A stretch of 64,000 bases of DNA from Desulfobacteraceae bacterium. GTDB lineage: Bacteria > Desulfobacterota > Desulfobacteria > Desulfobacterales > Desulfobacteraceae. The notes under the pieces are model-generated. The model saw only the letters and a list, made by a program, of their open reading frames with translations. It did no database searches and was not told where the DNA came from. The stretch spans positions 28,750 to 92,749 of the forward strand of contig JADGEQ010000028.1 in NCBI GenBank assembly GCA_016744295.1, given 5' to 3'. The stretch's first letter is position 1. Every line of letters starts with the position of its first letter. This document shows, in pieces, positions 53,578-63,030 of the stretch. Made by a program: the position numbers and the translations under genes.

Positions 53578-55122
53578 ATGATGCGTAATTGGCAAGAATC
53601 AATGGGCTCCCTTGTTCATCCAAGGGTTGTGACCATGCTTTTTTTCGGATTTTCTGCGGGGTTGCCCCTATTATTGATTTTTTCATCCCTGTCTCTCTGG
53701 CTCAGGGAAGCCGGGGTTGAACGATCTGCTGTTACCTTTTTCAGCTGGGCCGCACTTGGCTATTCTTTTAAATTTGTCTGGGCGCCCCTGGTGGACCGGA
53801 TGCCCCTCCCTTTTTTAACAAAAGGTTTAGGGCGAAGGCGAAGCTGGATGATCGCAGCCCAGGCAGGCATTATCGGGGCTATTTTGTGGATGGGGTTCAC
53901 GGATCCTGCATCGGGGCAATATCCCTTAACCATCATGGCAATGGCCGCTGTTCTGCTCGGCTTTTCTTCGGCAACCCAGGATATCGTCATTGATGCCTAC
54001 AGGATAGAATCTGCCCCAATCGACCTCCAGGCTCTGATGGCATCCACTTATATTGCCGGATATAGAATCGGCATGCTGGTTGCAGGAGCCGGTTCCCTGT
54101 TTCTGGCGGAACTTATGGGATCGACAAAGGAAAGTTATAGTTATCAGGCATGGCAGATCACCTATTGTATTATGGCTGCATTCATGCTGGTGGGGGTTGT
54201 GACGGCAATTCTTGTGCCCGAACCCAGGCTAAAAAAAAATCAGGAAAATGTTTACCAGGCAAGGGATTATCTGGGATCTTTGTTTTTGTTTGCGTTTGCC
54301 GCAGGTGGATTTGTCCTGACATTCCATTTGAGTTCGGAGATGGCCCTTGGGTTGAAAGGCATACTTGGCCTCTGGTTTGATAACAAGCCCATGGCCGGGT
54401 TGGTGGTTGAAATTTTCAGGCTTTGTTCAGGAATCGGTGTTGCTGCTGTTGTTGCAAAACTTGCCATGGCAACGGGCCGTGTGAACCGCGAAATGGTGAG
54501 GGACAGTTATTTTGCCCCTGTTGTTGATTTTTTTAACCGATACGGGGGAACGCTTGCCTGGCTGATACTTGCGTTGATCGGTCTTTACCGCGTTTCAGAT
54601 ATCGTATTGGGGGTGATTTCCAATGTGTTTTACCAGGATCTTGGATTTTCTAAAAGTCAGATCGCCAGTGTCGTGAAGACATTTGGCCTTTTTATGACCA
54701 TTGCCGGGGGATTTTGCGGGGGGCTTTTGTCCGTGAGATACGGGGTGATGAAAATTTTATTTGTCGGAGCCCTGCTTTCTTCCCTGACAAACCTGCTGTT
54801 CATGATCCTTGCCGGAATGGGTCACAATCTTCCGATGTTATATCTTGTTATTTCTGCGGATAACCTTGCCGGGGGGCTTGCAAGCGCCGCCTTTGTGGCT
54901 TTTTTATCCAGTCTTACCAATATAAAATTCACCGCCATCCAATATGCGGTCTTTAGCTCTTTGATGACCCTGATCCCCAAGGGGTTCGGCGGTTATTCCG
55001 GCACCATTGTCGACAACCTGGGATATTCTACTTTTTTTCTGATTACCGCATTGATCGGTCTTCCTGTTTTGGTTCTTGTGTGGCTGAGTGGAAAATATCT
55101 GGAGAATAAAAATTTACGGTAA
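53578..55122 (+). CDS. MFS transporter, AmpG-like
   Basis: A 514-residue inner-membrane protein with about 13-14 hydrophobic segments. HPRVVTMLFFGFSAGLPLLL, WAPLVDRMPLPF and GRRRSWMI near residue 85 are the AmpG (muropeptide permease) pattern, and SSATQDIVIDAYRIE near residue 131 follows as expected. Muropeptide recycling is the likely role, although a few relatives carry other substrates. A near-perfect 16-bp direct repeat (TTTACGGTAAATCTCA at 55113 and 55132) spans the stop codon, a small duplication. Confidence 0.85.
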   Translation: MMRNWQESMGSLVHPRVVTMLFFGFSAGLPLLLIFSSLSLWLREAGVERSAVTFFSWAALGYSFKFVWAPLVDRMPLPFLTKGLGRRRSWMIAAQAGIIGAILWMGFTDPASGQYPLTIMAMAAVLLGFSSATQDIVIDAYRIESAPIDLQALMASTYIAGYRIGMLVAGAGSLFLAELMGSTKESYSYQAWQITYCIMAAFMLVGVVTAILVPEPRLKKNQENVYQARDYLGSLFLFAFAAGGFVLTFHLSSEMALGLKGILGLWFDNKPMAGLVVEIFRLCSGIGVAAVVAKLAMATGRVNREMVRDSYFAPVVDFFNRYGGTLAWLILALIGLYRVSDIVLGVISNVFYQDLGFSKSQIASVVKTFGLFMTIAGGFCGGLLSVRYGVMKILFVGALLSSLTNLLFMILAGMGHNLPMLYLVISADNLAGGLASAAFVAFLSSLTNIKFTAIQYAVFSSLMTLIPKGFGGYSGTIVDNLGYSTFFLITALIGLPVLVLVWLSGKYLENKNLR

Positions 55123-55344
55123 ATCTCACTTTTTACGGTAAATCTCAATCGTTGGGGAATAAAATTTGGTTTTAAAGTTTCTTTAACTGCAGCAGGAGGT
55201 GATTTTATCCGACAAAGTATATGAATTATAGATAATACTATTATTTCAGTAATTTATAGCCTTGTCGGCGGGAGGCGCTTCCTAAGAATAATGGATGGGC
55301 TGAGGGTGAATATAATTTCCCAAACTGACCAAAATAAATAATTC

Positions 55345-55373
55345 TTGACAAAAAAATAGCATTTTTTTACTTA
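55345..55373 (+). promoter_or_regulatory. Possible sigma-70-type promoter
   Basis: TTGACA (55345-55350), a 17-bp spacer and TACTTA. Only the -35 element is strong. It would transcribe the AT-rich 55.4-55.6 kb stretch, in which no gene is seen. Confidence 0.25.
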
Positions 55374-55620
55374 AAGGTGGGGAAAAATAACAATATGATA
55401 CCTTGAAAATTGGATAGTTGATGTTGGGGCCTATTAAACAGATAATTGCGCTGCAATTTTTTTGTTTAAATTGATAGGGTCTAAAAATGTGTTTTTAAGG
55501 GGAATGTCCATTATTTAACAAGACAGTTTAATTTACCAGACCGCTTTTTAAAATTAAGAAGAGGTGCCAAATAGATTTTTGTCATATTTTGCATGAAAAA
55601 TGCATTGATCTAATTCAGAT

Positions 55621-55845
55621 TGATATAATACAGATGACCGGTAATATCTGCCGGTCCGGCAAAGCGTATACATTAAAATCGGCTTTGGATCTGGAAAAGC
55701 AGCAGAATATCGCTTTTTCCGGGTGCTGGAGAACCGGTTTTTTTTTCGCCTTGTTGCTGATTTTTGGAACCCTTTCTTCTTATTCTGGTGAATCGCACCA
55801 TCGGGCCCGATCCATTGATTTTTTTTAATGGATCGGGCTTTTTTT
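55621..55845 (+). ncRNA. Candidate structured RNA or attenuator leader upstream of hdrA
   Basis: An extended -10 element TGATATAAT (55621-55629) would start an RNA near 55636. From there the sequence can form GACCGG/CCGGTC (55635-55655), GGAAAAGC/GCTTTTTCC (55693-55720), a short CCGG/CCGG hairpin followed by nine T residues (55719-55746), and a strong terminator hairpin ending at 55845. No convincing protein frame covers it. It may be a free small RNA of about 210 bases or a cis-regulatory leader of the hdrA operon, whose ATG is 86 bp further on. It does not match any riboswitch class I recognise. Confidence 0.45.
55805..55845 (+). terminator. Orphan rho-independent terminator before hdrA
   Basis: A 12-bp perfect stem GCCCGATCCATT / AATGGATCGGGC with a 10-base loop is followed by seven T residues. 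The nearest upstream plus-strand gene ends 680 bp earlier, so it probably ends a separate transcript or attenuates hdrA. Confidence 0.9.
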
Positions 55846-55930
55846 GTTCGGCCCTTTTGCTCTGGAACATTTTCACCGGGCCATAGCTTAAAATTAATGA
55901 AGCTATAATAAACGGTTAGGAGGTTTGAGA

Positions 55931-58900
55931 ATGACGCAGAATTTGAACAAAGACCTTGCAGGTGCAGTCATGGTCCTTGGGGGCGGAATTGCAGGAATGC
56001 AATCTGCCATCGATTTGGCCAATTCAGGGTATTATGTCTATTTGGTTGAAAAGTCCTATGCTATTGGCGGTATGATGGCCCGGTTGGACAAGACATTTCC
56101 AACCAATGACTGTACCATGTGAGTGATCTCTCCCAAACTGGTCGAGGTCGGCCGGCATCTGAATATTGAGTTGTTAACGAATACGGAACTTTTAGAACTT
56201 GATGGTGAACAGGGAAATTTCACGGCCAAGATAAAAGAATCTCCACGGTATGTTGATATATCAAAGTGTACCTCATGTGGTGAATGTACCAAAGTTTGTC
56301 CCGTTGATACTCAAAGTGAACACAACGAGTCACTTGCGCCGCGAAAAGCCATCTTTAAACAATATGAGCAGGCCATACCCGGTGCCTATGGAATTTCCAA
56401 AAGATCCATAGCCCCGTGTAAGGCAACCTGTCCTGCCCATGTGTCCATCCAGGGCTTTATCGCCCTGATGAATCAGGAAAAATATCATGAAGCCTTAAAG
56501 CTGTTTAAACAGGAACATCCTTTTCCCGGCTCCTGCGGAAGAGTCTGTCATCACCCCTGTGAAGCTGTTTGTACAAGGGGGGATGCAGATCAGCCCCTGG
56601 CAATTCAATACCTTCATCGGTATCTGGCAGAGCTGGATCTGGAAGGAGATGACCCCTGGCTTCCGGATATTGAGGAAAAACGGGATGAAAAAATCGCCAT
56701 TGTTGGATCAGGACCTGCCGGGCTGACCGCAGCCTATTATTTGGCACAAAAAGGATATGGGGTGACCATATTTGAAAAATTGCCGGTAAAGGGCGGGATG
56801 ATGGCCGTTGGGATTCCTGAATACAGGCTGCCCAAAGCGGAACTTGAACGAGAGATAGATGTGATTGAACGCTTGGGAGTTGAAATTAAAACTTCCATTG
56901 AATTTGGAACCGATATCACCCTTGAAAGTTTGAAAAAAGACGGGTATGCCTCGGTATTTATGGCAACCGGTCTCCACGGTTCCAGGGGGCTTGGTGTCAA
57001 GGGCGAAGACCTTGAGGGGGTTCTCAAGGGAACCAATTTTCTCAGGGATGCCGCCATGGGCAAGGGGGCAAAACTTTCCGGCAAGGTAGTTGTCATTGGC
57101 GGCGGAAATGTGGCCGTTGATGTGGCCCTGACAGCCCGTCGTCTGGGATCCTGCGATGTTACCATGGTCTGTCTGGAAAAAAGAGACGAAATGCCGGCCT
57201 GGGATTATGAAATTGAAGAGGCGCTTGAAGAAAAGGTAAAGATTGTCAACAGCCAGGGGCCCATCGGTTTCTACGGAACCGACGGAAAAGTGGACGAGGT
57301 TTCATTCCAGGAATGTACGGCGGTCTTTGATGAAAACGGAAGGTTTAATCCCCAGTTTGATGATTGCAAGCTGAATTCCCACGAAGCCGACACGGTGATT
57401 GTGGCCATCGGCCAGTCCGGGGAACTGGAATTTGCCCAAAAAGAGGGGATTTCCCTGACGCCTCCCGGTGGATATGAAGCAGATCCCATTACATTGCAGA
57501 CCCCCATTGACTGGGTGTTTGCAGGAGGAGACGCGTTTTACGGACCCAAATCTGTTGTGGATGCAGTGGCCTCGGGTAAGACAGCTGCGGAAAGCATGCA
57601 TCGGTTTATTAATGGGTTGGATCTCACCGAGGGCCGGGAAAAAAGTTATGAATTTGAAAAACCCGATATCATTGATGTTCCCAAACTGCCCCGGGTAAAG
57701 GCTGAGAAGATTTCTGTGACAGAGCGGGAGGGCAATTTTGCAGAAGTAACCCTGAGTCTTGCCAAGGAAGCCATTGACAGAGAAGCTGCCCGCTGCCTTT
57801 CCTGCGGTATCTGTTCCGAATGTTATCAATGTGTGGAGGCCTGCCTGGCAGGGGCTGTGGACCATGACCAGCAGCCAAAGATTCGGGATCTTGCCGTGGG
57901 GTCTGTGATCATGACCACCGGCGCCACCACCTTTGATCCGTCAGGGCTTGATGACACCTATATGTACAAGCGCTCCAAAAATGTCATGACCTCCCTTGAG
58001 TTTGAGCGGATTCTTTCTGCAGGCGGTCCCACCATGGGACATCTGGTCCGGCCCTCGGATGAAAAAGAGCCGGAAAAAATTGCCTGGCTCCAGTGTATCG
58101 GTTCCAGGGATACCAATCGATGCGGAAACGGGTATTGTTCATCGGTCTGCTGTATGTATGCCATCAAGGATGCCATGATCGCCAAGGAGCACTCGGAAAA
58201 AGAGCTGGATGCCGCCATCTTTAATATGGATATGCGGACCTTTGGCAAGGACTATGAAAAATATTATAATAGAGCCGCAGACCAGGAAGGGGTAAGATTT
58301 GTCAAATCCCGCATCCATTCCGTGATTGAAGAGCCGGGTACGGACAATTTGATCTTAAAATATGTTGACGAAGAGGGGGAGATGCACCAGGAAGTTTTTG
58401 ACATGGTGATCTTGTCCGTGGGATTGACCATTCCCAAGGCAAGTGTGGACCTTGCCAATCGTATCGGGGTTGACCTGGATAAATATAACTTTGTCAAGAC
58501 CGACACCTTTACCCCCTTGGTGACATCCAGACCCGGGGTTTTTGTGTCCGGAACCTTCCAGGGACCCAAGGATATTCCCTCATCTATCACCGAAGCCTCA
58601 GGCGCCGCCGGTGTCGCCGGGATCCACCTGGCTGCCGCCCGGCATACCCTCACCAGGACAGTTTCCATGCCCGAAGAAAGGGATGTGCTGGGGGAGGAAC
58701 CCAGGATTGGGGTTTTTGTCTGCAAATGCGGGATTAACATTGCCGGGATCATTGATGTGGACGAGCTGGAACAATATAGTAAAAATCTTCCCAATGTGGT
58801 CTATACCGGGGAGAATTTGTTTACCTGTTCCCAGGATACCCAGGTGTCTATTAAGGAACTCATTGACGAACATCAACTCAACCGGGTTGTGGTGGCCTCT

Positions 58901-60370
58901 TGCACCCCCAAAACCCATGAGGGAATCTTCATGGACACCCTGGAAGAAGCAGGCCTGAATAAATACTTATTTGAAATGGCCAATATCAGAAACCAGGATG
59001 CCTGGATGCATTTTCATGAACCGGAACAAGCAACCGCCAAGGCCAAGGATTTGATTCGAATGGCCGTGGCAAGGGTTTCCACCCTGGGACCCCTCCACGA
59101 CAAACGGATCAGTATCATTGACAAAGCCCTGGTCGTTGGGGGGGGGATAGCCGGCATGACAGCAGCCAAAGGTCTTGCTGACCAGGGATTCCATGTGACC
59201 CTGATTGAAAAAGAAGAAGGGTTGGGAGGCCTTGGTGCAACCCTCCACCACACCATTGAGGGAGATGATATCCGGGCCTATGTAAGAGATCTTGTAAAGG
59301 GGATTGAAACCCATGACAAGATTGATGTGTTGAAACAGGCATTGATTGTCGGTTTTACCGGCTACAAAGGCAATTTTAATACTGAGGTGCTGATCGGTCC
59401 TTCCCTGAAACAACAAAAAATTGACCACGGGGTGATGATCGTTGCCACCGGTGCCACCGAATACAAGCCCACGGAATTTTTGTACAATGAAAGTGAAAGC
59501 GTGGTGACCCAGCTGGAACTTGCGGACATGATTGAAGCAGATAAGGCCAAGGCGTTGGATCGGGTGATCATGATCCAGTGTGTGGGATCCAGAAATGAGG
59601 ACAACCCCAATTGTTCCCGGATCTGCTGCCAGAATGCCGTGAAAAATGCCATTGCCATCAAGGAAAAAACGCCGGATACCGATGTGTTTATCCTCTACCG
59701 TGACATGCGAATGTACAGTATGCTCGAAGAGTTCTACACAAAGGCCAGGAATCTAGGGGTGATTTTTTCCCGGTTTGACAAGGAACATCCGCCCGTGGTT
59801 GAACCAGGGGATGACGGTAAAATGAGCGTCACCTTCAGGGACCATGTGCTGGGCCAGATGCTTGAAGCCTCGGCAGACCTTGTGGTCTTAAGCGCAGGGG
59901 TTGCAGCAACGGATACAGAAGAACTTTCCAGTATCCTCAAAACCCAGCGGAATCCCGAAGGTTTCTTCATGGAGGCCCATGTTAAGCTCAGACCTGTGGA
60001 TGCAGGAACAGAAGGGGTTTTTATCTGCGGCACCGCCCATGGACCCAAGTTGATAACCGAAACCATTGCCCAGGCAATGGCAGCAGCTTCCAGGGCTACC
60101 ACATTTCTGGCCCAGGAATATTTGACCCTGTCTGCTGTCACAGCAGAAGTGAACCAGGCAAATTGTGCTTCCTGTCTGGTCTGTGTCAGGTCTTGTCCCT
60201 ACGATGTGCCGGTGATCAACGAGATGGGGGTTTCCTACATCGATCCGGCCCTTTGCCAGGGTTGCGGGGTGTGTGCATCTGAATGCCCGGCAAAAACCAT
60301 AAAATTGAATTGGTATGAAGATGATTCATTGCTCAGCAAGGTGGATGCCTTGCTGGAGGGGGTACTATGA
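55931..60370 (+). CDS. hdrA: Selenocysteine HdrA-GltD-HdrA fusion protein (UGA at 56120-56122 read through)
   Basis: A 1479-residue FAD/iron-sulfur electron-transfer subunit. The first HdrA module opens with VLGGGIAGMQSAIDLANSG and CTM-U-VISPKLVEVG, where UGA is codon 64 in the position of an HdrA flavin-site cysteine. A [4Fe-4S] motif CTSCGECTKVCPVD follows. An NADPH:acceptor GltD/NfnB-like domain is inserted at about residues 150-540 (CKATCPAHV, VGSGPAGLTAAYYLAQKG near 254). The rest of HdrA1 has CLSCGICSECYQCVEAC near 620 and CKCGINIAG near 931; HdrA2 has VVGGGIAGMTAAKGLADQG near 1067; the C-terminus has two [4Fe-4S] motifs near 1411. ATG 55931 follows AGGAGG. It precedes mvhD by a 4-bp overlap and probably passes electrons between NAD(P)H, ferredoxin and MetF/V. 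Confidence 0.9.
56138..56155 (+). promoter_or_regulatory. SECIS hairpin of hdrA
   Basis: CTGGTCG-AGGT-CGGCCGG folds into a seven-pair stem, including two to three G-U pairs, with an AGGU apical loop, as in the E. coli fdhF SECIS. It begins 15 bases after the UGA, within the usual spacing. Confidence 0.75.
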
Positions 60371-60822
60371 CAAAGGAATTTGAACCGGTAATTCTGGCAT
60401 TCTGCTGTAACTTCTGAGGGTATTCAGCTGCGGACCTGGCAGGTTCCATGAGATTGAAGATCCCGACAAGTTTTAGAATTGTTCGCCTTCCCTGTACGGG
60501 CAAGATTGATATTATTCATATCCTGAGGGCCTTTGAAAAGGGGGCTGACGGCCTCTATGTGGTGGGGTGTATGGAGGGTGATTGTCACTTTAACCAAGGT
60601 AATTTTCGGGCAAGAAAACGGGTTGAGCAGGCCGCAAAGATTTTGGACCAGGTGGGGGTTGGCGGAGAACGGGTGAGAATGTACAACTTGTCTTCGGGAG
60701 AAGGTCCCCTGTTTGCCCAATATTCCATTGAAATGGTGAACAAGATAAAAGAGCTGGGTCCCAGCCCCGTTCGCCTGGCTAAACAAAAAAAGGCCAAACA
60801 GAAAAAGGCAACTGCAGCTTGA
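60367..60822 (+). CDS. mvhD: Selenocysteine MvhD (UGA at 60415-60417 read through)
   Basis: A 151-residue [2Fe-2S] electron-carrier subunit that links hydrogenases or dehydrogenases to HdrA. The frame starts MTKEFEPVILAFCCNF-U-GYSAADLAGS, so UGA is codon 17 at a position where MvhD normally has a cluster cysteine, and continues with RLPCTGKIDIIHILRAFEKG and VVGCMEGDCHFNQGN. The last 25 residues are Lys-rich. ATG 60367 overlaps the hdrA stop (ATGA). MvhD with HdrA and MetF/MetV matches the Moorella MetVF-HdrABC-MvhD arrangement, although HdrB and HdrC are absent here. Confidence 0.88.
60432..60447 (+). promoter_or_regulatory. Candidate SECIS hairpin of mvhD
   Basis: GGACCT-GGC-AGGTTCC forms a six-pair stem with one bulged base and a G-rich loop, 14 bases after the UGA, consistent with bacterial SECIS spacing. 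The stem is shorter than in hdrA. Confidence 0.55.
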
Positions 60823-60837
60823 TATGGTTTTAATAAT

Positions 60838-61003
60838 TAAGGACCACAGATGAAATAAGTTGGACATAAATAGCGCAGGATTTTGGTTCATCTACAAGGC
60901 GCATTAAAGGTTTAATAGCAGGCCTATTTGGCCTTTGATGCAACGCGGTAGATGGGCCAAAAGGCAAGCTATTTCGTTCAAGTTATAAAATCTGCGGTCC
61001 TAA
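60838..61003. repeat. Nested palindromic interspersed element between mvhD and metV
   Basis: The ends are inverted repeats (TTAAGGACCACAGAT at the left and ATCTGCGGTCCTAA at the right). Inside is a second inverted repeat: GGTTCATCTAC...GCATTAAAGG paired with CCTTTGATGCAACGCGGTAGATGGGCC. No ORF is present. The same end sequences recur at 62625-62706, so it is a repeated non-coding element, MITE- or REP-like, inserted within the operon. It may affect metV-metF expression. Confidence 0.75.
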
Positions 61004-61026
61004 ACCGCTGAATATGAGGTAGGCTT

Positions 61027-61695
61027 ATGATAATAGCAGAAAAAAAACCCATTGAAGAAATTATCGAAGAAGTACGCAATTTTGACCGGATTCTGGTTCT
61101 CGGATGTAACGAATGTGTGACGGTGTGTGAGGCCGGTGGTAAAAAAGAGGTGGAGGTGCTGGCATCGGCATTGAGAATGTATTTTATCACCCAGGGCCAG
61201 GAAAAGGTCATCAGTGAAAACACCCTGGAACGCCAGTGTGATCATGAGTATCTGGAGGAAATCCGAAAAGATATTGATAATTATGACGCCATTGTTTCCC
61301 TGGCCTGCGGGGTGGGGGTTCAGTTTGCAGCGGAAAAATATCTGACCATGCCTTTGTTGCCCGGGGTGAATACCATTTGCCTGGGTGCCAATGAAGACCG
61401 GGGACTGTGGACGGAACGATGTCAGGCCTGCGGAACCTGTGTTCTGGCAAGAACCGGGGGGATATGCCCTGTTTCCAGGTGTGCCAAACGGGTGCTCAAT
61501 GGTCCTTGTGGCGGATCTACCGATGGTAAATGCGAGTTGGGGCCGGATACAGACTGTGCCTGGCAGCTCATTGTTGACCGGCTCAAAGCCCTTGATCGAA
61601 TGGATGATTATGAGAAGGTAGCCCCCATCAAAGATTGGTCCACAGACCGGGCAGGCGGCCCCAGAACCGTAACCAGGGAGGATGTAAAAATATGA
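61027..61695 (+). CDS. metV: MetV, methylene-tetrahydrofolate reductase accessory subunit
   Basis: A 222-residue zinc/iron-sulfur protein of the MetV family (MTHFR C-terminal-type domain). It has LGCNECVTVCEAGGKKEV near residue 26, a second cysteine-rich stretch with ERCQACGTC and GGICPVSRCAKRVLNGPCGG near residue 135, and GANEDRGLWTERC. In acetogens it partners MetF. ATG 61027 is preceded by GAGGTAGG. Its stop overlaps metF by 4 bp. Confidence 0.85.
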   Translation: MIIAEKKPIEEIIEEVRNFDRILVLGCNECVTVCEAGGKKEVEVLASALRMYFITQGQEKVISENTLERQCDHEYLEEIRKDIDNYDAIVSLACGVGVQFAAEKYLTMPLLPGVNTICLGANEDRGLWTERCQACGTCVLARTGGICPVSRCAKRVLNGPCGGSTDGKCELGPDTDCAWQLIVDRLKALDRMDDYEKVAPIKDWSTDRAGGPRTVTREDVKI

Positions 61696-62624
61696 GCGAG
61701 TTTGTAAGTGCCGGCAGGCTGGAAAGAGTGATGAAAGCAGGACACCTGGGCGTTACCTCGGAATGTGGTCCTCCACGGGGAAGTGACCCGGAAGAGGTAC
61801 GAACAAAAGGGCTGCTGATAAAAGATTATGTGGATGCCATCAATGTCACGGACAACCAGACCGCCATGACACGGATGTCTTCCCTTGCTGCCTGTGTCCA
61901 TTTAAAAATTTTGGGCATAGAACCGGTTCTCCAGATGGTGACAAGGGACAGAAATCGGGTGGCTCTCCAGAGTGATATTCTCGGGGCAGCCTCCTTTGAC
62001 ATTCCCAATATGCTGTGCCTTTCCGGCGACCACCAGAGTTTTGGTGATTGTGCCCAGGGCCAGAACGTCCATGATCTGGACAGTATGCAATTGGTCCAGA
62101 CCCTTCGCCACATGCGGGATGAAGGAAAATTTTTAGGGGGAGATGATATCAAACGTCCGCCCAAAATATTTGTGGGGGCGGCAGCCAATCCCTTTGCCGA
62201 TCCCTTTGAAATCCGTGTGCCAAGGCTTGCCAAAAAAATTGCCTGTGGTGCCGAGTTTATCCAGACCCAGTGTATCTACAATATAGACAAGTTCAAAGAG
62301 TGGATGAGACGGGCAGTGGACAGAGGACTGACTGAAAAGGCTTTTATCATGGCCGGTATGACCCCCATGAAATCCGTGGGTATGGCCAAGTACATGAAGA
62401 AAAAAGTGCCGGGTATGGATGTCCCCGATGAGATCATCGCCCGATTGGCAGGGGTTGAAAAGGGGAAACAGGGCCAGGAAGGTATTGATATTTGTGTGGA
62501 ACACATCCAGCAACTCAAGGAGATTCCGGGGGTTGCAGGATTTCATATCATGGCCATTGAGTGGGAAGAAAAAGTGCCTGAAATCGTAGAAAGAAGCGGG
62601 TTGTATCCAAGACCGGAAGTATGA
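61692..62624 (+). CDS. metF: Methylene-tetrahydrofolate reductase
   Basis: Reduces methylene- to methyl-tetrahydrofolate in the methyl branch of the Wood-Ljungdahl pathway. The 310-residue TIM-barrel protein has TSECGPPRGSDPEEV near residue 22, NVTDNQTAMTRMSSLA near residue 55, MLCLSGDH near residue 110, ACGAEFIQTQCIYNID near residue 185 and GVAGFHIMAIEWEEKVPEIV near the end. ATG 61692 overlaps the metV stop. A longer reading upstream lies inside metV. Its electron donor is probably the HdrA/MvhD module rather than NADH alone. Confidence 0.9.
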   Translation: MSEFVSAGRLERVMKAGHLGVTSECGPPRGSDPEEVRTKGLLIKDYVDAINVTDNQTAMTRMSSLAACVHLKILGIEPVLQMVTRDRNRVALQSDILGAASFDIPNMLCLSGDHQSFGDCAQGQNVHDLDSMQLVQTLRHMRDEGKFLGGDDIKRPPKIFVGAAANPFADPFEIRVPRLAKKIACGAEFIQTQCIYNIDKFKEWMRRAVDRGLTEKAFIMAGMTPMKSVGMAKYMKKKVPGMDVPDEIIARLAGVEKGKQGQEGIDICVEHIQQLKEIPGVAGFHIMAIEWEEKVPEIVERSGLYPRPEV

Positions 62625-62706
62625 TTTAGAACCGCAGATGAAATAAGAGCACTATTTGGATATAAATAGCGCAGCTTGTTCACGTTATAAAATTAGCAGT
62701 CTTAGG
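62625..62706. repeat. Short copy of the palindromic element after metF
   Basis: Carries the same ends and neighbouring sequence (AACCGCAGATGAAATAAG... ATAAATAGCGCAG ... GTTATAAAATTAGCAGTCTTAGG) as the element at 60838, but lacks its internal 80-bp inverted repeat. It looks like an internally deleted relative. Confidence 0.7.
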
Positions 62707-62749
62707 ATTATTGTTTAACGCTTAACCGTATTAACGTTACGAACATTAG

Positions 62750-62790
62750 GGCCCTGGTAAGAAAATTTGTTTACCAGGGCCTTCCTTTGT
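62750..62790 (+). terminator. Terminator of the hdrA-mvhD-metV-metF operon
   Basis: An 11-bp stem GGCCCTGGTAA / TTACCAGGGCC with a 10-base loop is followed by TTCCTTTG, a T-rich tail. It lies about 125 bp after the metF stop, past the short repeat element. Confidence 0.8.
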
Positions 62791-62928
62791 TATAGAAGAG
62801 GTATAGAAGAGGTATAGAAGAGGTATAGTAAGAGATATATTATGTGATATATGAAGTGATATATGAAGTGATATATGAAGTGATATATGAAGTGATATAG
62901 AAGTGATATAGAAGTGATATAGAAGTGA
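62791..62928. repeat. 11/12-bp minisatellite upstream of the YebG-like gene
   Basis: Twelve tandem units: three TATAGAAGAGG, two transitional 12-mers, four TATATGAAGTGA and three TATAGAAGTGA. There are no spacers, so it is not a CRISPR array. The mixed families indicate repeated expansion by slippage. It ends 102 bp before the yebG-like start. Confidence 0.95.
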
Positions 62929-63030
62929 TAGAAACATTTGGATTTAGTTTCGGCCGTTCATGGATGAATAGGGTTTTTCCTAGGAATCCTATGAAAAAAT
63001 TATTATTTTGCCAGTGCCTGAGGAGAAAAA

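Noticed and set aside
55589..55828. A 79-codon plus-strand ORF before hdrA
   Set aside because: Its composition is not protein-like, it lacks a ribosome-binding site and ends inside the terminator hairpin loop; structured RNA is the better explanation.
56120..56122. In-frame TGA read as a stop or a pseudogene frameshift in hdrA
   Set aside because: The frame is intact on both sides, the position is a conserved cysteine site, an AGGU-loop hairpin follows at SECIS spacing, and mvhD next door shows the same pattern.
62791..62928. CRISPR array
   Set aside because: Units are 11-12 bp and directly tandem without spacers; no cas genes are present.
62746..62937. A minus-strand ORF with repeated LHIS units
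   Set aside because: It is only the translation of the minisatellite and terminator.
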